This document shows positions 26,194-34,585 of a DNA stretch of 47,961 bases, piece after piece. Position numbers and translations under genes: made by a program. Origin of the DNA: Lachnospiraceae bacterium (GTDB lineage Bacteria; Bacillota; Clostridia; Lachnospirales; Lachnospiraceae); the NCBI GenBank assembly GCA_022791635.1, contig JAAVZL010000002.1, forward strand, positions 1-47,961, given 5' to 3'. Every line of letters starts with the position of its first letter. Positions within the stretch are counted from its first letter, which is position 1. Below the pieces are notes generated by a model. That model ran no database searches and was not told the DNA's origin. It saw nothing but the letters and a program-made list of their open reading frames with translations.

Positions 26194-27750
26194 CTAAAAT
26201 TTCACCTGGGAATAATCGATGGTATCCTTTTTGCTCTGGACCCGGTTCAGTACATACAGAATTGCCAGCAGCAGCGCTATGGATACGATCAGGGGCACGA
26301 CCAGGCTTCCGCCCATGAGACCCATGAGTACGTGGCCTACGAAGCAGCACGCCAGCACTGTGGATGCGTAGTACATTTGGGAGGACACGTGGTCCAGGTG
26401 GTTACAGCCTGCTCCGGTGGAGGAGAGGATGGTGGTGTCGGAAATGGGGGACACGTGGTCTCCGAACACGGCTCCTCCTAAGGTGCAGCCGAAGATGGGC
26501 AGAAGCAGGTGCTGTGTCTGAGGCGTGCTGGCTATGGCCGCTCCGATGGGAATCAGGATTGCCATGGTTCCCCAGGAGGTTCCTGTGGAGAATCCCAGGA
26601 AGGCTGCCACGATCAGGATCACTGAAGGGAGCAGGAAGGTGGGGAATGAGGAATTGGAAATGGCATTGCCCACCAGTTCTCCTGTGTTCAGATAATCGGA
26701 GCTGCATACGCCGCCGATGGTCCAGGCCAGTATTAAAATGGTAAAAGCGGGAACCATGGATTTGATGCCCTCGGTGATGCCGCCCATAAAGTCCACAAAG
26801 CTTAAGACTTTTCGGGGGATGTAGAGGATAAAGGTTACCACCAGTCCCAGGAAGCTTCCAAGCACCAGGGAGAAGGAGGAGTCGCACTCACCAAAGGAGG
26901 ACAGGAAGGGGGTTCCGGAGAAGCCGCCGCCTGTGTATACCATGGCAAGCACGGTGCAGACGATGAGGGCCAGAATGGGAATTACCAGGTCGTACACTTT
27001 TCCCTTCAGGGCCTTTCCGCCGTTATTTCCACCGAAATCATCTGTCACTACATTTTCCGTGTGGGTAAAGAGATCGCCTTTCTCGATGGCGTTTTTCTCG
27101 AACTTTGCCATGGGGCCGTAGTTTACCTTGGTCAGGCAGATTACCAGTACCATCACGATGGTCAAAATCGCATAGAAGTTGTAGGGAATGGTCTTCACAA
27201 AGGTGGTCATTCCGTTCATTCCCGTGGCGTCTGACATGTAGGAGGCCACGGAAGCGCCCCAGCTGGATACGGGTGCGATGATGCAGATGGGCGCTGCGGT
27301 GGCATCCAGAAGGTAAGCCAGCTTTGCCCGGGAAATCCGGTGCTTATCCGTCACGGGACGCATAACGGTTCCCACGGACAGGCAGTTAAAATAGTCGTCG
27401 ATAAAGATGAGGCATCCCAATGCGCTGGTAGCAAGGGCAGCGCCTCTTCTGGTGGTGAGCTTTCTGGAAGCCCACTCTCCATAGGCTGCGGAGCCTCCCG
27501 CACGGGTCACGATGACCACCAGTGCACCCAGAAGCCCCAGGAAAATCAAAATGTTCACATTGTCGCCAATCTTGCTTCCCATCAGCTCAAAGGCCGAGGT
27601 TACCATGCCTACTACATTGCCCTGGCTGTAAATTAGTGTTCCGGCCAGGATGCCGATGAGCAGGGAGGAAATCACCTCCTTGGTGATTAAGGCCAGACCG
27701 ATTGCAATGAGCGGCGGCAGAATTGACAGTATCAGCTGTAAAGTATCCAT
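26194..27750 (-). CDS. nhaC: NhaC-family Na+/H+ antiporter
   Basis: Polytopic membrane transporter (518 residues) with many hydrophobic helices. The conserved core motifs are CLIFIDDYFNCLSVGTVMRPV, APICIIAPVSSWGASVASY, GFSTGTSWGTMAILIPIG and FGDHVSPISDTTILSSTGAGC. These are typical of the NhaC/ion-transporter superfamily, which includes Na+/H+ and malate/lactate exchangers. The exact substrate is therefore not certain. GGAGGGAG precedes the ATG. It follows the M16C peptidase by 110 bases in the same direction, with a remnant of the palindromic element between them. Confidence 0.9.
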   Translation of the reverse strand: MDTLQLILSILPPLIAIGLALITKEVISSLLIGILAGTLIYSQGNVVGMVTSAFELMGSKIGDNVNILIFLGLLGALVVIVTRAGGSAAYGEWASRKLTTRRGAALATSALGCLIFIDDYFNCLSVGTVMRPVTDKHRISRAKLAYLLDATAAPICIIAPVSSWGASVASYMSDATGMNGMTTFVKTIPYNFYAILTIVMVLVICLTKVNYGPMAKFEKNAIEKGDLFTHTENVVTDDFGGNNGGKALKGKVYDLVIPILALIVCTVLAMVYTGGGFSGTPFLSSFGECDSSFSLVLGSFLGLVVTFILYIPRKVLSFVDFMGGITEGIKSMVPAFTILILAWTIGGVCSSDYLNTGELVGNAISNSSFPTFLLPSVILIVAAFLGFSTGTSWGTMAILIPIGAAIASTPQTQHLLLPIFGCTLGGAVFGDHVSPISDTTILSSTGAGCNHLDHVSSQMYYASTVLACCFVGHVLMGLMGGSLVVPLIVSIALLLAILYVLNRVQSKKDTIDYSQVKF

Positions 27751-27783
27751 TTACAAGCTCCCTCCTTCGTACTTTTCCAGGGC

Positions 27784-27808
27784 TGCTGTTCTATTTTGCG
27801 GCAGCTCC
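27784..27808. repeat. Decayed end of palindromic element
   Basis: The 25 bases here match, with four or five substitutions, the outer right arm of copy B (37899-38079), ending TTGCGGCAGCTCC against TTGCGGCCGCTCC. The TTTTCC inner block lies just to the left (27774-27779), but the rest of the element is missing. It sits 53 bases after the M16C peptidase stop codon. Confidence 0.6.
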
Positions 27809-27860
27809 TTTCATGATCTATCCTTCCAGGGACAGCCGTCCCGTAAAGGCTTTTTTACTT

Positions 27861-30782
27861 TCAGTGGAACAGGTTTCTTATGGTATCAAAAAGCTGCCGC
27901 TGCTCTTCCAGCTTCGCCTCGTTGCCGATGACGCAGAGGTGATTCTGGGACAGAATGGCCCTCAGATAAGGGGCCAGAGCCCGGATATCCTTGCTCTCGC
28001 AGGTGAGCACCTGATCCCGCTCCCGCTGTACCGTTTCCTCTGAAAGACCCTGAAGCCAGGCGGCCATGGACCGGGCTCCCTTGGCATTGGGATTTAAGGG
28101 GGTATCCAGATTACTGACGGTGCCGATGATATATTTCGTCATATCCCGCTCTGACACCTCAAACTGCTCTGCATAGGCTGCGCTTTCCTCAAAGATGTCA
28201 TTGGTCTTTTCCAGGTTGGGGTCCCGGTAGGACATCATATAGCCTGCGCCGGTCCTGGTATAGTTGTTCATGCAGCCGTAGGCGCCGCCTTTTACCCGGA
28301 CATTGTTCCAGAGATAATCATAGCTCATAATGGTCCGCAGTACGGACAGTGCCCCTGTGTAGGCCAGCCCTTCCGCCCCAAAGCTTCCGGCTCTGGCTAC
28401 GTATTGTATCTGGGAGGAGGTCTTGAGGCCTTCGTTGCCGGAATCGGCTTTTAAGCTCCAGTGCTCCTTTTTCACCGGCTCCCGGTAAAGCTTTGCAAGG
28501 AGAGTCTCTACCTGCTGCTTTAGAGCCTCCAGGCTCTTCTTCTCTGCCGTGTAGCTGACTGTCAGATTTTCCCTTCGGAACAGGCAGCGGGTCAGCTCCT
28601 CCAGATCCTCTGCCAGCTGCTCCCAGTCTCCCGAAAGCAGCTCTTCTGCTTTTTCCATAAACCCATAGAAGGCCACGCCTCCCGTTTGGTCTGCAAAGCG
28701 GGAGCTCTCGGAGAAATAGGACATGGCGCGCAGGGCTGCCATGGAGTGGCCTGCGGTGGTAAATACCATCTGAAGCCTGGAGCGGGTCTCTGCCGAAACC
28801 TCCGTCAGGCGCTTCCGATCCCGAAGCCTGGAGGTCAGCAGCATTTCCTCTATCATGGAAAATGCCTTGGGAAGCTCCTCATAAAGGGCCTTGCAGCGCA
28901 CCTCAAACATGGCCGTGTACACCCCGGGCTCTTTGAGGTGATCGTAGGAATTGACTCCACAGGAAATGCCTCCCGTATGGAGGTTCAGCTCGGTGGCAAA
29001 TTCGCCGTAGGTATAGTGCTCGGTGTCTACATTTCCAAGGACTGCCTTTAGAAGTCCCAAACAGGGCACCAGCCTTTCCGGGATCTCGTTGGCCCGGAAC
29101 ATCAGGTTGACATAACCGATTCCGTTGGTATAAAGGTCATGGTGTACGATCGGTACATCCTCCACCGAATGAACCTCATTTTGAAAGGATGGGGCCTTTT
29201 TCCCGATATCCTCCCGGGCCAGAAGGGGAATCTTCTTCAAATCCTCCTGGGAGGAGGGCTCGCTCTGATACTCCTTCAAATGCCTGGTAAAGGCGATCAG
29301 TTCCTGAAGCTGTCCTTTGTCAAGGCTCTCCTTATATTCCTGAAGCTGCTTTCTTAAACGCTCCTCCTGCCGGGCCGTCAGTCCCTTTTCCGGACGGATG
29401 ATGACAATCGAGGCATGGGGGTTCTCAAGAAGATAGTTCCGTATCAGCCCCTCAAAGTATCCCTTATCCGCCTGTTCCTTCAAGAAAGCAAAGGTCTCCA
29501 CGGCTTCCAGGTGAAGAAATACGGAATTTTCATCGTAGAGCCAGCTGTCAAAGGCCTGGAGGCCGTACATGAGGCCGGCGGGATAGCTGCCGAAATCTGC
29601 CTCTCGGTAGCGGAATTCAAAATAGTTGATCCCCGCCCGGAGGGCCTTCTCATCCAGTCCCTTCTCAAGAAGCTTTCGAAGGGTCCCCTCGATCACCTCC
29701 ACAAAGGCGTCCTTTTGCTCTTCATTGGCTTCCTTGGCAATGATGGAGAAGATGGGCTGCTTTACTCCGTTGTCGTAGGAGCTTAAAATGTCCTTGCCTA
29801 TCCCCGCATCCAAAAGGGCCTGCTTTAAGGGTGCGCCGGGCATGGAGAGAAGCACATACTCCAGCACCTGCATGGCCAGATACAGCTTTTTATCCATGGT
29901 ATCGCCCACGGACTTATTGTAGGAAAGGTAGGTTTTGTCCCGGATTCCCTCCTCTGCGGAGACGGAGTAGGCTTTTACCACCTCACGGGTTGCCGTAAAG
30001 GGCTTCTGGGTCCGCACCTGGGAATCCACGGGAAGACAGTCGTATTTGCTCAGATAATTTTTGTCAAGCCAGGTAAGCTTTTCCGCCATATTGCAGTCGC
30101 CGTAGAGGTAAATGTAGCTGTTGGACGGATGATAGTAGCGGCTGTGGAAATCGAGAAACTCACTGTACTTTAAGGTGGGGATGGCTTCCGGATCTCCACC
30201 GGACTCATTGGCATAGGTGGTGTCCGGGTAGAGAGAATTCAGGATCTCCCGCTCCAGCACTCCCTCCGGAGAGGAAAAGGCGCCCTTCATTTCATTGTAT
30301 ACCACGCCGTTTAAGGTGAGAGGCTCCTCCTCAGACTCCAGCTCGTAGTGCCAACCCTCCTGCCGGAAGATCTCCTCCTTATCATAGATATTGGGATAGA
30401 ACACTGCGTCCATATACACGTGAATCAGGTTCTGGAAATCCCGATCGTTGCAGCTTGCCACCGGATAAACCGTCTTATCCGGATAGGTCATGGCATTTAG
30501 GAAGGTATTTAGGGAGCCCTTGGCCAGCTCCACAAAGGGATCCTTTACCGGAAACTTTCTGGATCCGCAGAGAACCGAATGCTCCAGAATGTGGGGCACT
30601 CCCGTGTCGTCCGGAGCCGGGGTCCGAAATCCGATGTAAAAAACCTTATTGTCGTCCTCATTGGACAGCAGGCAGACCTTTGCCCCTGTTTTTCTGTGCT
30701 TTAAATAGTAGCCGGTGGATTTAAGCTCCCCGATCTCTCTTTTTTCTATCAGTTCATAAGCTTGCAATTGTTCTATGGTCAT
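27861..30782 (-). CDS. M16C-family zinc metallopeptidase (PreP-like)
   Basis: A 973-residue presequence-protease-type peptidase with the inverted zinc motif HILEH (H64, E67, H68) and the downstream NEMKGAFSSPEGVLEREI region that provides the distal glutamate. The four-domain clamshell architecture is indicated by length and by the C-terminal M16C block (VKGGAYGCMNNYTRTGAGYMMSYRDPNLEKT). No signal peptide, so it is cytoplasmic and probably degrades peptides. The start at 30782 has AGGAG; in-frame residues before it are not conserved. It is preceded by a separate promoter (30831-30858). Confidence 0.93.
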   Translation of the reverse strand: MTIEQLQAYELIEKREIGELKSTGYYLKHRKTGAKVCLLSNEDDNKVFYIGFRTPAPDDTGVPHILEHSVLCGSRKFPVKDPFVELAKGSLNTFLNAMTYPDKTVYPVASCNDRDFQNLIHVYMDAVFYPNIYDKEEIFRQEGWHYELESEEEPLTLNGVVYNEMKGAFSSPEGVLEREILNSLYPDTTYANESGGDPEAIPTLKYSEFLDFHSRYYHPSNSYIYLYGDCNMAEKLTWLDKNYLSKYDCLPVDSQVRTQKPFTATREVVKAYSVSAEEGIRDKTYLSYNKSVGDTMDKKLYLAMQVLEYVLLSMPGAPLKQALLDAGIGKDILSSYDNGVKQPIFSIIAKEANEEQKDAFVEVIEGTLRKLLEKGLDEKALRAGINYFEFRYREADFGSYPAGLMYGLQAFDSWLYDENSVFLHLEAVETFAFLKEQADKGYFEGLIRNYLLENPHASIVIIRPEKGLTARQEERLRKQLQEYKESLDKGQLQELIAFTRHLKEYQSEPSSQEDLKKIPLLAREDIGKKAPSFQNEVHSVEDVPIVHHDLYTNGIGYVNLMFRANEIPERLVPCLGLLKAVLGNVDTEHYTYGEFATELNLHTGGISCGVNSYDHLKEPGVYTAMFEVRCKALYEELPKAFSMIEEMLLTSRLRDRKRLTEVSAETRSRLQMVFTTAGHSMAALRAMSYFSESSRFADQTGGVAFYGFMEKAEELLSGDWEQLAEDLEELTRCLFRRENLTVSYTAEKKSLEALKQQVETLLAKLYREPVKKEHWSLKADSGNEGLKTSSQIQYVARAGSFGAEGLAYTGALSVLRTIMSYDYLWNNVRVKGGAYGCMNNYTRTGAGYMMSYRDPNLEKTNDIFEESAAYAEQFEVSERDMTKYIIGTVSNLDTPLNPNAKGARSMAAWLQGLSEETVQRERDQVLTCESKDIRALAPYLRAILSQNHLCVIGNEAKLEEQRQLFDTIRNLFH

Positions 30783-30830
30783 CTTGTATACTCCTGACTG
30801 CTTTGGCTTTGTGCAATGCACATTTGGTAT

Positions 30831-30858
30831 AGTATACCACCTTTTTCCCCGGTTTAAA
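30831..30858 (-). promoter_or_regulatory. Promoter of M16C peptidase gene
   Basis: On the minus strand: TTTAAA (30858-30853), 16 bases, TATACT (30836-30831). The -10 is inside a GGTATA-C-TATACC palindrome (30827-30839). Confidence 0.5.
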
Positions 30859-30870
30859 AGAAAAAAATCG

Positions 30871-31047
30871 AGTAGGGAAGATTTTTTTCGCTACTGCTCA
30901 CACGTCACTGTTCCGCGAGGTGTTTCCGCACATTTTGTGCGGAAATCCCGAGTTCTTCAGCGCGAAATCGCATCTTTTTGCGATTTCTGTGCCTCGCGAA
31001 GCGTGTTGCTGGTCACGGAGTGAACAGTAACTTTTTTCTCCCTACTG
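30871..31047. repeat. Three-way-junction palindromic element
   Basis: Nested pairings span 177 bp. AGTAGGGA/TCCCTACT forms the ends. Inside it CTACTGCTCAC pairs with GTGAACAGTAAC (one mismatch), and TTCCGCGAGG with CCTCGCGAA. Two closed hairpins stand on this base: TTTCCGCACA/TGTGCGGAAA (loop TTT) and GAAATCGCA/TGCGATTTC. The layout is a cloverleaf-like three-way junction. No protein is coded here. It sits between the ptsH terminator and the M16C promoter and does not match copies A-C. Confidence 0.7.
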
Positions 31048-31054
31048 CCGCGCG

Positions 31055-31104
31055 GCCCGCATATGGAAGTTTGCTGCATCAGCAGCAACCTTCCATATGC
31101 GGGC
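31055..31104. repeat. Near-perfect 23-bp stem-loop
   Basis: GCCCGCATATGGAAG pairs with CTTCCATATGCGGGC, and TTGCTGC with GCAGCAA after one mismatch, around a short ATC(A) loop. It has no T run. It lies 64 bases after the ptsH stop codon, between its terminator and the three-way-junction element. Confidence 0.75.
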
Positions 31105-31112
31105 CTGTGCAT

Positions 31113-31148
31113 CAAAAAAGGCGGAAGCAATCTTTTCGCGCCTCCGCC
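31113..31148 (-). terminator. Terminator of ptsH
   Basis: GGCGGA and TCCGCC close the stem (31120-31148), with further pairs inside. On the minus strand TTTTTT follows. It begins 20 bases after the ptsH stop codon. Confidence 0.8.
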
Positions 31149-31167
31149 CTTGGGTTCTTATAAAAAT

Positions 31168-31425
31168 TTACAGATTCTCTTTGAAGAAGTTCTCAATTGC
31201 CTCTGCTGCAACGTCCTCGTCCTCGCCGTCGATGGTTACGGTAAGCTCAACGCCCTTCTTTACGCCCATGGACATCACTGCCATGATTCTCTTGGCATCA
31301 GCCTTCTTTGCGCCGCTGTCCAGAGTCACTGCGCTCTTATACTTTGCAGCCTCCTTTACCAGCAGTCCTGCAGGTCTTGCGTGAAGTCCCAACTCGTCCT
31401 GTACTACATACTTAAACTCTTTCAT
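31168..31425 (-). CDS. ptsH: Phosphocarrier protein HPr
   Basis: General PTS phosphocarrier (85 residues). The active-site His15 is in GLHARPAG. Position 46, the serine phosphorylated by HPr kinase in most Firmicutes (KSIMGVMSLG), is Arg here (KRIMAVMSMGVKKG). This HPr should therefore carry phosphate from EI to EIIA proteins but should not be modified for CcpA-dependent catabolite repression. Another HPr or Crh elsewhere could supply that role. It lies 109 bases after ptsI. AGGAGAG precedes the ATG and an intrinsic terminator follows. Confidence 0.96.
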   Translation of the reverse strand: MKEFKYVVQDELGLHARPAGLLVKEAAKYKSAVTLDSGAKKADAKRIMAVMSMGVKKGVELTVTIDGEDEDVAAEAIENFFKENL

Positions 31426-31534
31426 GATTCTGTCTCTCCTTTATGTTTATTCATATTTCTAATTGTCCGGCGCAGCCAAAATGCATTCCCGCTGTTCCGC
31501 ACAATGATTCACAGGTTTTCACAAACGCTTGGCG

Positions 31535-33154
31535 TTACTCTGCATCCCGAATCTTTTTGCGCAGCTCCAGGGTAAATACGGGAGATACGGAAAGCTCGTC
31601 AATACCCATCTGCAGGAATCTGCGGGTCAGCTCCATGTCTGCGCCGAGCTCACCGCAGATGCCGCACCAAGCGCCGTACTCGTGAGCGCACTCAATGGTC
31701 CGCTGAATCATCCGCAGCACTGCCTCATGGTGGGGATCGTAAATGTTATCCAAGGACTGGTTCTGACGGTCAATGGCCAGGGTATACTGGGTCAGATCAT
31801 TGGTTCCGATGCTGAAGAAGTCCACCTCTGCCGCCAGCATATCTGCAATCATAACGGCTGCGGGAGTCTCCACCATAATGCCAAGCTCCACATCGCCGAA
31901 AGGAATATCCTCTCTCGTCAGCTCGTTCTTTACTTCTTCCACGATCTCTTTGATCCGCTTTACTTCATCCACGGAGATAATCATGGGGAACATGATGGAG
32001 GCCGTACCGTAGGCGCTTGCCCGGAAAATAGCCCGAAGCTGGGTCTTGAACACGTCCACCCGCTCCAGACAGATCCGGATGGCACGAAAGCCCATAGCCG
32101 GATTCTCTTCCTTGGGAATGTTGAAGTAATCCGCCTGCTTGTCGGCTCCGATATCCAGAGTACGGATAATCACCTTCTTGCCGTTCATCTTGGAAATTAC
32201 ATTCTTATATACGTTGAACTGCTCTTCCTCTGTGGGATAGTCGTCTCTTCCCAGATACAAAAACTCGCTTCGGAAGAGGCCGATGCCCTCGGAGTCATTT
32301 TCCAGTACGGAGTCCACGTCCTCCTCGCTTCCAATGTTGGCGTACAAATGCACCACCTTGCCGCTCTTGGTCACGGTAGGCAGGCCCTTTAAGCTCTGGA
32401 GCAGAAGCTTTCTCTCCTCCTCGCGCTTTTTCTTCTCCTGCATCACGGCCAGGGTCACTTCGTCGGGCTCAATGTGAATCTCTCCCGTAAAGCCGTCCAC
32501 AACACCCATCTTTCCATTGAGTTCCGGATCCAGATCAATATCTGCCGTTACCAGGCAGGGAATGTTCATCATACGGGCCAGAATCGCTGTGTGGGAATTG
32601 GCGGATCCCTTCTGGGTTACCAGGGCCAGAATCTTATCCTTCTCAAACTGCACCGTCTCGCTAGGCGCCAAATCCTCTGCCAGAATAATTACCGGCTCCG
32701 GCATGGCCTCAGCGCTCACCTGGGTACCGCTCAAAATGGCAATCAGACGGCTGGAGATATCGTTGATATCCGCCGCGCGTCCACGCATGTAATCATCGTC
32801 CATGCTCAGGAAAATGGCCGCACACTGTTCGCCTGTCACAAACACCGCGTACTCCGCATTGACCTTATCCTGCTCAATCATGCCGGTGATTCCTTCCACA
32901 AAGTCCAGATCCTCCAGCAGCATCTGATGAGCTTCAAAAATCTCGGCCTCGGCCTCCCCCACATCCCGCATGGTCTTTTCCTTCAGAAGAGCAAGCTGTC
33001 CGGCGGCCTTTTCCTTTGCCGCCATGTAGCGGGCGATCTCAGCCTCGGGATCCTCAATGGCCCTCTTCTCCACTACCTGCGTGGCCTTCTTGTACACGAA
33101 CAGCTTTCCGATTGCCACTCCGGCAAATACGCTTTTGCCCTGACGTGTCTCCAT
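31535..33154 (-). CDS. ptsI: PTS enzyme I
   Basis: PEP-protein phosphotransferase (539 residues), first enzyme of the PTS. It autophosphorylates His188 (GSANSHTAILARMMNIP) from PEP and transfers to HPr His15. The PEP-binding barrel is shown by GIGLFRSEFLYLGRDDYPTEEEQ, MGFRAIRICLER, GIMVETPAAVMIADMLA, FFSIGTNDLTQYTLAIDR and GICGELGAD. GGGAGG precedes the ATG. It is between nagB (70 bases upstream) and ptsH. The order ptsI-ptsH is the reverse of the usual ptsHI. Confidence 0.98.
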   Translation of the reverse strand: METRQGKSVFAGVAIGKLFVYKKATQVVEKRAIEDPEAEIARYMAAKEKAAGQLALLKEKTMRDVGEAEAEIFEAHQMLLEDLDFVEGITGMIEQDKVNAEYAVFVTGEQCAAIFLSMDDDYMRGRAADINDISSRLIAILSGTQVSAEAMPEPVIILAEDLAPSETVQFEKDKILALVTQKGSANSHTAILARMMNIPCLVTADIDLDPELNGKMGVVDGFTGEIHIEPDEVTLAVMQEKKKREEERKLLLQSLKGLPTVTKSGKVVHLYANIGSEEDVDSVLENDSEGIGLFRSEFLYLGRDDYPTEEEQFNVYKNVISKMNGKKVIIRTLDIGADKQADYFNIPKEENPAMGFRAIRICLERVDVFKTQLRAIFRASAYGTASIMFPMIISVDEVKRIKEIVEEVKNELTREDIPFGDVELGIMVETPAAVMIADMLAAEVDFFSIGTNDLTQYTLAIDRQNQSLDNIYDPHHEAVLRMIQRTIECAHEYGAWCGICGELGADMELTRRFLQMGIDELSVSPVFTLELRKKIRDAE

Positions 33155-33224
33155 AGCATTTATACCTCCCTGTTTTTTATTGCGGTAAATCTAGTTTACC
33201 CTTAAACTCCACTAACATACAAAG

Positions 33225-33956
33225 CTATCTCTTTACCTTGGACAAAGCCGCCGGATCCGCAATCACGGTTACGTCCGGATGGAACTGGATAATGGAGGCG
33301 GGAACCTGGGGCGTAACCTCTCCGCAGAGGGCTGCTGCCGTAATGTCTGCCTTATCCTCGCCGTTTATGATCATCAGAAGCTTTCTGGCCCGCATAATGG
33401 TTCCGATTCCCATGGTATAAGCCTGACGGGGCACCTCGTCCGCAGAGGCGAAGAAACGCTTATTGGCCTCAATGGTCATCTCTGTCAAATCCACGCAGTG
33501 GGTATCGCCGTCAAAGAAGCTGTTTGGCTCGTTAAAGCCGATGTGTCCGTCATGTCCGATGCCCAGAAGCTGAATATCCACACCGCCCAGGGAACGGATA
33601 AGCTCCTCGTAGCGCTGGCTCTCCTTTTCCGGATCCGGCTGTGTGCCGTCGGGCACATGGGTCCGGGAGGGATCGATATTGATACGGCTGTACAGATGCT
33701 TGTTCATAAAATAGTAATAGCTCTGATCGTTGCTGTGATCAAGACCTCTGTACTCGTCCAAATTTACCGTAGCCGCCTTGGAGAAGTCCAAATCTCCGCT
33801 CTTGCACCACTCTGCCAGGAAGTCATAGGTTCCGATGGGTGTGGATCCTGTAGCCAGTCCCAATACACTCTCGGGCTTTAAGGTTACCTGAGCCGCCAGA
33901 ATGTGAGCTGCCTTTCTGCTCATGTCTTGATAGTCTTTTGCTTCAATAATCCTCAT
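33225..33956 (-). CDS. nagB: Glucosamine-6-phosphate deaminase
   Basis: Converts glucosamine-6-phosphate to fructose-6-phosphate and ammonia. The 243-residue protein has the phosphate loop LGLATGSTPIGTY, the catalytic aspartate in NLDEYRGL, the GIGHDGHIGFNEP motif with the ring-opening His, and TMGIGTIMRARKL. Enzyme I and HPr follow in the same direction, so amino-sugar use is linked to PTS import. GGAGG precedes the ATG. A promoter (34113-34142) and a 150-base leader with a long hairpin (33980-34074) come first, suggesting control at the RNA level. Confidence 0.97.
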   Translation of the reverse strand: MRIIEAKDYQDMSRKAAHILAAQVTLKPESVLGLATGSTPIGTYDFLAEWCKSGDLDFSKAATVNLDEYRGLDHSNDQSYYYFMNKHLYSRINIDPSRTHVPDGTQPDPEKESQRYEELIRSLGGVDIQLLGIGHDGHIGFNEPNSFFDGDTHCVDLTEMTIEANKRFFASADEVPRQAYTMGIGTIMRARKLLMIINGEDKADITAAALCGEVTPQVPASIIQFHPDVTVIADPAALSKVKR

Positions 33957-33979
33957 AATGTTTCCTCCATTTTAGTTCC

Positions 33980-34074
33980 GCAATATCCCATTCCGTACCC
34001 AAAGCTTCGAGATGCATTTCCGGCCACGAAAAAATGTGCCCGTAAATCCATCTGGGTACTGACCGGGATATTGC
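33980..34074. promoter_or_regulatory. Long hairpin in nagB leader
   Basis: GCAATATCCC (33980-33989) pairs perfectly with GGGATATTGC (34065-34074), and GTACCC (33995-34000) with GGGTAC (34054-34059). AGATG/CATCT then pairs, and GGGCAC/GTGGCC pairs with one mismatch. The 95-nt structure fills most of the predicted leader and ends about 13 bases before the ribosome site. It is not a glmS ribozyme by sequence. It may be a structured regulatory leader or another palindromic repeat. Confidence 0.55.
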
Positions 34075-34112
34075 TGTTTTTCATTCCGCAATATATTTCA
34101 TAAGCTCCCTCC

Positions 34113-34142
34113 ATTTTAACAAGTTTTGGTATGGAATGTCAA
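34113..34142 (-). promoter_or_regulatory. Promoter of nagB
   Basis: On the minus strand: TTGACA (34142-34137), 18 bases, TAAAAT (34118-34113). The start point should be near 34106, giving a 150-base leader. Confidence 0.7.
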
Positions 34143-34154
34143 CCTTTCGGACCT

Positions 34155-34200
34155 CCAAAAAAGCAAAACTGCCCAGCTTTTTTTGCTGCCGGGCAGTTCC
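34155..34200 (-). terminator. Terminator of yicC-gmk-rpoZ
   Basis: AACTGCCC pairs with GGGCAGTT (34167-34198), and the minus strand continues into TTTTGCTTTTTT. It lies 18 bases after the rpoZ stop codon. Confidence 0.85.
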
Positions 34201-34215
34201 TTTTGTCTATTTTTT

Positions 34216-34542
34216 CTATTCGGAATCCTCTACGGTCTCGGACTCCTCCTGAGGCGCCGCATCCTCGGGAATCTCATCGACCGCCTCCGGACCGGCCTCC
34301 TCTTCCATGAGCTCCTCCTCGGTAACAATCTTCACCTTACCGCTCTCCAGCTCCTGGATGGCTACGGAGAGAGGCTTTTTCCCGTCTCCCTGCACCAGAG
34401 GATGCTCTCCTGCAATAATCTGGCGGGCCCGCTTGGAGGTCGCAAGTACAATGGAATAACGGCTGTTTACCACGGGAGTTTCTCCCTCCTCCACGCCGCT
34501 GTTTACGACCTTCATTAAATCTGTGTATGACGGATGTAACAT
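34216..34542 (-). CDS. rpoZ: RNA polymerase omega subunit
   Basis: Small RNA polymerase subunit (108 residues) aiding assembly of beta-prime. The family core MLHPSYTDLMKVVNSG and NSRYSIVLATSKRARQIIAG, with KKPLSVAIQELESGKVKI, is intact. A long acidic tail (about residues 85-108) follows, common in Lachnospiraceae. I chose the ATG at 34542 since AAGGTG lies before it and a GTG three codons upstream overlaps that site. It is last in the yicC-gmk-rpoZ operon. Confidence 0.94.
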   Translation of the reverse strand: MLHPSYTDLMKVVNSGVEEGETPVVNSRYSIVLATSKRARQIIAGEHPLVQGDGKKPLSVAIQELESGKVKIVTEEELMEEEAGPEAVDEIPEDAAPQEESETVEDSE

Positions 34543-34585
34543 AAGAATCACCTTGTCCTTTCTGTCTTTTTCCTGTTTCTTCTAA

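Noticed and set aside
34081..34101. Six-codon leader peptide (MKYIAE) before the nagB hairpin
   Set aside because: Its GGAGGGAG site overlaps the predicted transcription start near 34106, so most of the ribosome site would not be transcribed.
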